Origin: Amylibacter sp.
GTDB lineage: Bacteria; Pseudomonadota; Alphaproteobacteria; Rhodobacterales; Rhodobacteraceae
DNA length: 18,567 bases
Assembly: GCA_027083485.1 (NCBI GenBank)
Contig: JALWOO010000496.1
Coordinates: forward strand, 1-18,567
Direction: 5' to 3'
Shown: one piece after another, positions 13,668 through 18,567 of the stretch
How the letters are laid out: every line of letters starts with the position of its first letter
Numbering within the stretch: position 1 is the first letter of the stretch
Program-made: the position numbers and the translations under genes
Notes under the pieces: generated by a model
The model's input: only the letters and a program-made list of their open reading frames with translations
Told to the model about the DNA's origin: nothing
Database searches by the model: none

Positions 13668-16600
13668 ATGCGCCAACTGCCAAAAGCTGCCGGCGGTATC
13701 CTCAGCTATTTCACCCGCCATCGCACCGCGTCAAACCTGTTGTTGGTGATGATGCTGGTGCTGGGTCTGGCTGCCAGCACGCAAATCAGGTCGCAGTTCT
13801 TTCCGGATGTGGTGATTGACAGCGTCACGGTGCGGGTCAAATGGCAGGGGGCCGGTCCCGAAGACGTGGACAAATCCATCGTTGCGGTGCTGGAACCTGC
13901 CCTGCTGTCGATCGAAGGCGTTCAGAGCAGCTCCTCGCGCGCGGTGCAGGGCAGCGCGCGCATCCGGCTGGAATTTGTGCCCGGCTGGGATATGGCGCGC
14001 GGTGCGGATGACGTAAAAGAGGCCGTGGGCGCCATCACCAACCTGCCCGAAGGGGCCGATGAGCCCACAGTGCGGCGCGGTGCCTGGCGGGATCGGGTGA
14101 CGGATGTGGTGATCTCCGGGCCGGTATCGCCCGAACAGCTGGGCCGGTTTGCCGACGAGCTGGTCACCCGCCTGTTTGCGGCGGGGATCACCCGCACCAC
14201 CATTCGCGGGGTTTCGGCACCGGAAATAGAGGTCACGGTGCCGGAGATTTCCCTGATCCGTAACGATATCTCCCTGCGCGAAATCGCTAATGTGATCGCC
14301 GCCGAAGCCGAAGCCGATCCGGCGGGGGATGTGGCAGGCGGGGCGGCACGGGTGCGCACCGGCATTGAAAAACGCACCGCCAAAGAGGTCGCCCAAATCG
14401 CCGTGCGCTCCAATACGGACGGTTCCAAGCTGCTGGTGCAGGACGTGGCTATTGTGCGCGAAAAGGGCGCGGCGCAAAGCCGGCTGTATTACGTGGGCGA
14501 GGATCCTGCCGTGTCGATCCGCGTGGACCGCGCCGACAAGGGCGACGCCATCCGCCTGCAAAAAGCCGTGCAAAAGGTGGCCGACGACATGCAGTTGACC
14601 CTGCCCGAAGGCGTCAAGGTGCAGTTGATCCGCACCCGCGCGCAGGCGATTTCGGACAGGTTGAATATTCTGGTGGACAACGGGCTGATGGGGCTGGGCC
14701 TTGTGCTGGCGCTGTTGTTTCTGTTTTTGAATGCGCGCACGGCCTTTTGGGTGGCGGCAGGCATTCCGGTGGCCATGTTCGCCGCCATTGCCCTGATGTA
14801 TGCGGCAGGCCTGACCATCAATATGGTGTCGCTGTTTGGCCTGATTATTACCCTTGGCATCGTGGTGGATGACGCGATTGTGGTGGGCGAACACGCCGAT
14901 TACCGCGCCCGCCATCTGGGCGAAGGCCCGATTGAAGCCGCCGAAAACGCCGCGCGGCGCATGGCTCCGCCGGTGTTTTCCGCCACCATCACCACGGTGA
15001 TTGCCTTTCTGGCGCTGATCGCCATTGGCGGCCGGTTCGGCAGCCTGATTGCGGATATTCCGTTTACCGTCATTGTGGTTTTACTGGCCTCGCTGATTGA
15101 ATGCTTCATCATCCTGCCCAACCACATGAGCCACGCGCTGGCCACTGTTGGACAACGCAAATGGTATGACGCGCCGAGCCATTATTTCAACGTCGGGTTC
15201 AACTGGTTCCGCAACGGTATTTTCCGCCGGTTCATGCGCTGGGTGCTGGTGTTGCGCTATCCTGTTCTGGCGCTGGTGGTGTTGGCATTGGCCAGCCAGT
15301 TGGCCCTGTTCAACAAGGGCGAAGTGCGCTGGCGGTTCTTCAATGCACCGGAGCGTTCTTCACTCTCGGCCAATATTGCCATGCTGCCCACCGCCACCCG
15401 CGACGACACCCGCGACATGGTGCGCGAATTGCAACGTGCCGTGGCGGAGGTCTCGCAAACCGCCCAAGAGAAACACGGGCTGGATCCGATCACCTTTGTT
15501 CTGGCAGAAGTCGGCGGCACCACAGGGCGCGGGATTGCCGGCACGGATACCAAGGACAAATCCCTGCTCGGCTCGCTTGCCATTGAATTGATCGATGCGG
15601 ATGCGCGCCCGAACTATAGCGCCTTTGAAATTCTGGCCGATATCAAGGCCGCTGTGAAAAAGCATCCCAAACTGGAAATCATGTCGTTCCGCCGGCACTA
15701 TTCCGGCCCCGGTGGCGATACGCTGGATGTGCAGTTTTACGGGGCCGATGCCACCACGCTCAAGGCCGCAGCAGAAGCGCTAAAGCAGGCGGTGGCGCAA
15801 TATCCGGAGGTCACGGGCGTGGAGGACAACCTGCCCTATGACAAACAGGAACTGGTGCTGGAGCTGACCGCGCAGGGCAAGGCGCTTGGCTTTGCCATTG
15901 ATGACATCGGGCGCGAGCTGCGCAACCGGCTGAACGGGATCGAGGCCGCGTCTTTCCCCGTGGGGGCGCATACGGGAAAAATCACCGTGCGCTTGCCGGA
16001 GTCCGAATTGGGGCGGGGCTTTTTGCAAACCACACATCTGCGCAGCAAATCCGGTATTTATGTGGCGCTGTCCGATATTGTCAGCGTCAAAACCCGGCTG
16101 GGCTTTTCGGTGGTGCTGCGGGAAAACGGCATCCCGCGCATCTCGGTAAACGGAGCGATTTCACAGGATGACGCGGCACGTGCAGAGCTGATTGAAAACG
16201 ACATTCGCAACAATATCCTGCCGCGCATACAGCGCGAAATGGGCGTAGAGTGGCAATTGGGGGGGCAGGCCGAACAGGAAAAGGATTTCCTGTCCGACGC
16301 GATGCTGGGCTTTGGCCTGTGTCTGCTGGGGATTTACCTGACCTTGACGTGGATTTTCGCCAGCTGGACCCGCCCGCTTGTGGTGATGGCGGTGATCCCT
16401 TTCGGGTTGATCGGCACGATTTATGGTCATTATGTGTGGAATGTGCCGCTGTCTATGTTCTCGGTTGTGGGGCTGATCGGCATGAGCGGGATCATCATAA
16501 ACGACAGTATTGTTCTGGTGACCACTATTGACGAATACGCCGAAAACCGCGGGTTGTTTCCGGCAATCGTGGATGCGGTCAGCGACAGGTTACGGCCGGT

Positions 16601-17063
16601 CCTGCTGACCACGCTGACCACGGTTTTAGGCCTGTTTCCCCTGATGTATGAAACCTCGCGGCAGGCGTTGTTTTTGAAACCGACGGTAATCACCCTGTGC
16701 TTTGGCCTTGGCTTTGGTCTGCTGGTGGTGCTGCTGGTGGTGCCAGCACTTGTGGTGGTGCAAAAGGATGTGAACCGCCTGTTCACCAGCTATCGGCGCG
16801 GGGTGTTTGGGGCGCGCAAAGGCCCGCATCGGGTGATTATGACGCTGGCGACACTGGCCAGTGGCGGGCTGTTGGCGGCAACTGTCGGGTATCTGGTGGT
16901 GACCGGCACGCTGGCCCCGTGGATCGGCAGCCTGCCGGTGCTGGGTGCGCTCCCGGGCAGCATGGCCGCCATGGCGGTTCTTGCTGTCGGTCTGCTGGGC
17001 ATTCTGGTCGCGGCGCTCTTGCTCAGCGCGATTGCAAAGCCCCCTAGCCGGCGCAGCCTTTGA
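13668..17063 (+). CDS. RND efflux permease, HAE1-like, with C-terminal extension
   Basis: This is an 1131-aa proton-driven inner-membrane exporter of the AcrB superfamily. It shows the repeat architecture of two six-helix halves and two large periplasmic loops. The proton-relay pair D401-D402 (in GIVVDDAIVVGE) matches AcrB D407-D408. In helix 10 the AcrB KNA motif is replaced by NDS (INDSIVLV), so the relay lysine K940 is an asparagine; this variant is common in non-AcrB RND subfamilies. After the usual end near residue 1047 (RLFTSYRR) there is an extension of about 84 residues with two more hydrophobic stretches (about 1056-1081 and 1099-1123). It is translated with the upstream adaptor (3-bp gap). 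Its 3' end overlaps the convergent DsbD-like gene by 20 bp. Substrate unknown. Confidence 0.93.
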   Translation: MRQLPKAAGGILSYFTRHRTASNLLLVMMLVLGLAASTQIRSQFFPDVVIDSVTVRVKWQGAGPEDVDKSIVAVLEPALLSIEGVQSSSSRAVQGSARIRLEFVPGWDMARGADDVKEAVGAITNLPEGADEPTVRRGAWRDRVTDVVISGPVSPEQLGRFADELVTRLFAAGITRTTIRGVSAPEIEVTVPEISLIRNDISLREIANVIAAEAEADPAGDVAGGAARVRTGIEKRTAKEVAQIAVRSNTDGSKLLVQDVAIVREKGAAQSRLYYVGEDPAVSIRVDRADKGDAIRLQKAVQKVADDMQLTLPEGVKVQLIRTRAQAISDRLNILVDNGLMGLGLVLALLFLFLNARTAFWVAAGIPVAMFAAIALMYAAGLTINMVSLFGLIITLGIVVDDAIVVGEHADYRARHLGEGPIEAAENAARRMAPPVFSATITTVIAFLALIAIGGRFGSLIADIPFTVIVVLLASLIECFIILPNHMSHALATVGQRKWYDAPSHYFNVGFNWFRNGIFRRFMRWVLVLRYPVLALVVLALASQLALFNKGEVRWRFFNAPERSSLSANIAMLPTATRDDTRDMVRELQRAVAEVSQTAQEKHGLDPITFVLAEVGGTTGRGIAGTDTKDKSLLGSLAIELIDADARPNYSAFEILADIKAAVKKHPKLEIMSFRRHYSGPGGDTLDVQFYGADATTLKAAAEALKQAVAQYPEVTGVEDNLPYDKQELVLELTAQGKALGFAIDDIGRELRNRLNGIEAASFPVGAHTGKITVRLPESELGRGFLQTTHLRSKSGIYVALSDIVSVKTRLGFSVVLRENGIPRISVNGAISQDDAARAELIENDIRNNILPRIQREMGVEWQLGGQAEQEKDFLSDAMLGFGLCLLGIYLTLTWIFASWTRPLVVMAVIPFGLIGTIYGHYVWNVPLSMFSVVGLIGMSGIIINDSIVLVTTIDEYAENRGLFPAIVDAVSDRLRPVLLTTLTTVLGLFPLMYETSRQALFLKPTVITLCFGLGFGLLVVLLVVPALVVVQKDVNRLFTSYRRGVFGARKGPHRVIMTLATLASGGLLAATVGYLVVTGTLAPWIGSLPVLGALPGSMAAMAVLAVGLLGILVAALLLSAIAKPPSRRSL

Positions 17064-17856
17064 TTTCGGTGACTTTATTGCCGTTGAACACGGTCAGACG
17101 CAACCGGCTGCGGTCCAGCGCAAAAGGCGTATCCCCGAAGGAGTAAAGCTCTGCTTTGGTATTCAGATTGCGACCTTTGGCCGAGGTCGCCCCGACATCG
17201 ACCCACACATCATCATGGGCGTATTCAATCACCGTCACCGGCGCGGCGGCGGGCGTCTGTTTCATTTCCACAACCGACGAAATGGTGAAACCGTCATCGG
17301 TGGGGCGAATATCGCAGCGGGCGGATTTCACCCCGCCCTGACGCGCACTTCCCGGACCGGCGGCAAGAGCCGCACGAATGGCCTTGCGGTTTTGCGGATG
17401 ATCACGGGGCAATTCGGCGCGAAACGAGGCGCTGGCCGGAATGCAAACATCCGAACACACCCCGAAATCAATCTCTCCTGAAAGGGTGATTTTCTGCCCG
17501 TCATTGGCGGCCATGAATTCGATCGGCAAGACCAGTTCATGCTTGAACCCGATGGTTTGAATACCGTCTTTGACAAACACCTTTGGCGCTGGCCAGTGAA
17601 ACGCCACCGCTTTCAGGTTTTTGGACCCCCCCCAGCGAAACTGCGGCGGGATACCGTTGCCACCGGGCGCGCGCCAGTAGGTTTTCCAACCATCCTTCAG
17701 CCGGATACGCAGCGCCGCCATATGGGTGCCTTTGGCCGTGCGATACCCCGGCAGGATATCCACAGAGGCAACACCCTGCACATCATATTGTTGCGCCACA
17801 ACCGGCACAGGAGCCAGCAAAGCAGCACCGATAACAAAGGAGTAGGCCAATCGCAT
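17044..17856 (-). CDS. Secreted DsbD N-terminal-domain-like protein
   Basis: This 270-aa periplasmic protein resembles the immunoglobulin-like N-terminal (alpha) domain of the DsbD thiol reductase, which passes electrons to periplasmic partners. A Sec signal peptide (MRLAYSFVIGAALLAPVPVVAQQ) is cleaved probably after A21. The redox pair is C134 and C138 in GVCSDVCIPAS. The DsbD membrane domain and thioredoxin-like gamma domain are absent and no such gene follows, so it must be reduced by another protein. Further cysteines occur near residue 190 (ARCDIRP) and at the C-terminus (IKGCAG). GGGAAAAAAG precedes the ATG at 17856; ATG at 17868 is an alternative, and the frame is open to 18003. A run of eight G within the coding strand (17626-17633) could permit slippage. 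Divergent from the YqgE gene. Confidence 0.83.
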   Translation of the reverse strand: MRLAYSFVIGAALLAPVPVVAQQYDVQGVASVDILPGYRTAKGTHMAALRIRLKDGWKTYWRAPGGNGIPPQFRWGGSKNLKAVAFHWPAPKVFVKDGIQTIGFKHELVLPIEFMAANDGQKITLSGEIDFGVCSDVCIPASASFRAELPRDHPQNRKAIRAALAAGPGSARQGGVKSARCDIRPTDDGFTISSVVEMKQTPAAAPVTVIEYAHDDVWVDVGATSAKGRNLNTKAELYSFGDTPFALDRSRLRLTVFNGNKVTEIKGCAG

Positions 17857-17976
17857 CTTTTTTCCCATTCTTGATCCATGGCAAAGATAGGCATTATTTT
17901 CAAAAGGTGAAGTCACATTCCGGAGATTGCTTTTTGTCCCCTTGCAACTGCCCCCCAAGAGGCCCATTGTTATAGT

Positions 17977-18552
17977 ATGGAAACCAAAAAAGACCTGCCG
18001 CATCTAGATGGAAAACTGCTGATTGCCATGCCGTCCATGGGCGATCCGCGATTCGAAAAATCCGTCATTTATATCTGTGCCCATTCCGGCGACGGAGCCA
18101 TGGGGCTGATTATCAACAAACCGGCCAAAGACCTGAAATTTACCGATCTGCTGGAGCAGCTGAAAATCAAGGCAGACCGCCCGATTGAAGGCATTGATGT
18201 GCATTACGGCGGACCGGTGGAATACGGTCGCGGCTTTGTGCTGCACACGCGCGATTACGACAGCGAGGATTCCACCCTGACCGTGAATGACGAATTCGGC
18301 ATGACCGCGACGCTTGATATTCTGGAAGCCATTTCCAACGGCGAAGGACCGGAGGCCTGTTTGCTGGCGCTGGGATATGCGGGTTGGGGACCGGGGCAGC
18401 TCGAGGATGAAATCCGCGCCAATGGCTGGCTGACCTGTGATGCGGATCCTTCGCTGGTGTTTGACAAAACGCCCAAAGGCAAATGGCTGGCCGCACTGGA
18501 AACGCTCGGAATTGATCCGCGCATGTTATCCGCAGCCGGTGGCAGCGCCTAA
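17977..18552 (+). CDS. yqgE: YqgE/AlgH family protein
   Basis: This 191-aa protein is of the YqgE/AlgH (DUF179) family. Members are cytoplasmic and their biochemical role is not established; AlgH affects alginate regulation in Pseudomonas. Family blocks are visible in order: LDGKLLIAMPSMGDPRFEKS (10-29), HSGDGAMGLIINKP (36-49), GGPVEYGRGFVLH (78-90), and the C-terminal LLALGYAGWGPGQLEDEI (129-146) with NGWL. The ATG at 17977 yields a 9-residue lead before the conserved core. TATAGT lies directly against the ATG, too close to serve as its own -10 unless the start is further downstream. The gene is divergent from the DsbD-like gene with a 120-bp gap and ends near the window edge. Confidence 0.93.
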   Translation: METKKDLPHLDGKLLIAMPSMGDPRFEKSVIYICAHSGDGAMGLIINKPAKDLKFTDLLEQLKIKADRPIEGIDVHYGGPVEYGRGFVLHTRDYDSEDSTLTVNDEFGMTATLDILEAISNGEGPEACLLALGYAGWGPGQLEDEIRANGWLTCDADPSLVFDKTPKGKWLAALETLGIDPRMLSAAGGSA

Positions 18553-18567
18553 TTCTCGATATCGGCC

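Noticed and set aside
13731..14915. Open frame of 394 codons antisense to the RND permease, and a 359-codon frame antisense to the PhoX-family gene (8728-9807)
   Set aside because: Both are His/Gly/Gln-rich shadows without motifs or ribosome binding sites.
17970..17976. TATAGT as -10 box of the YqgE gene
   Set aside because: It touches the ATG and has no -35 at 16-18 bp; transcription would start inside the gene.
1..18567. CRISPR array, tRNA, rRNA, toxin-antitoxin, restriction or other defence genes
   Set aside because: No regularly spaced repeats and no relevant protein families were seen on either strand; the window is mainly housekeeping and transport.

Overview
This 18.6 kb window looks like chromosomal DNA of a Rhodobacteraceae-type alphaproteobacterium (Roseobacter/Rhodobacter lineage). 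The assignment rests on the moderately high GC content, the gene neighbours (DUF484 next to xerC; a Fe-S-cysteine-poor family-4-like uracil-DNA glycosylase next to moaB), and a Pcs-type phosphatidylcholine synthase. I recognise the protein families from the translations; no database was searched. Most of the window is housekeeping. I see no defence system, CRISPR array, prophage, intact transposase, rRNA or tRNA.

Left part (1-5000). A truncated priA (primosome helicase, minus strand) runs off the left edge and is divergent from a plus-strand run: a small transaldolase, a DUF484 protein, and xerC, which overlaps the DUF484 gene by 1 nt. A 259-bp element with 30-bp terminal inverted repeats (27/30 identical) and CTAG on both sides sits directly after the xerC stop codon; I interpret it as an IS5-type MITE. 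Next comes pcs, which makes phosphatidylcholine from CDP-diacylglycerol and choline. A second, solitary copy of the element's end lies just behind the pcs stop codon, followed by two adjacent hairpins.

Middle (5000-10470). ogt (O6-alkylguanine repair) and the 961-aa ileS are on the minus strand, separated by a strong hairpin. A 276-bp divergent region with an AT-rich palindrome separates ileS from a secreted PhoX/DUF839-family protein that has a Sec-type rather than Tat-type signal peptide. That gene has its own consensus -10 box and a textbook intrinsic terminator.

Right part (10470-18567). A tight plus-strand set (uracil-DNA glycosylase, moaB, Nudix hydrolase) is followed by a two-gene RND efflux pump (periplasmic adaptor plus permease with a two-helix C-terminal extension). 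The permease gene converges with, and overlaps by 20 bp, a gene for a secreted stand-alone DsbD N-terminal-like domain. That gene is divergent from a YqgE/AlgH-family gene at the right edge.

The most unusual signals are the element ends that abut stop codons at CTAG sites, the ileS-ogt hairpin, the Fe-S-ligand-poor glycosylase, the Sec-type PhoX relative and the extended RND permease. None amounts to a clearly new multi-gene system.
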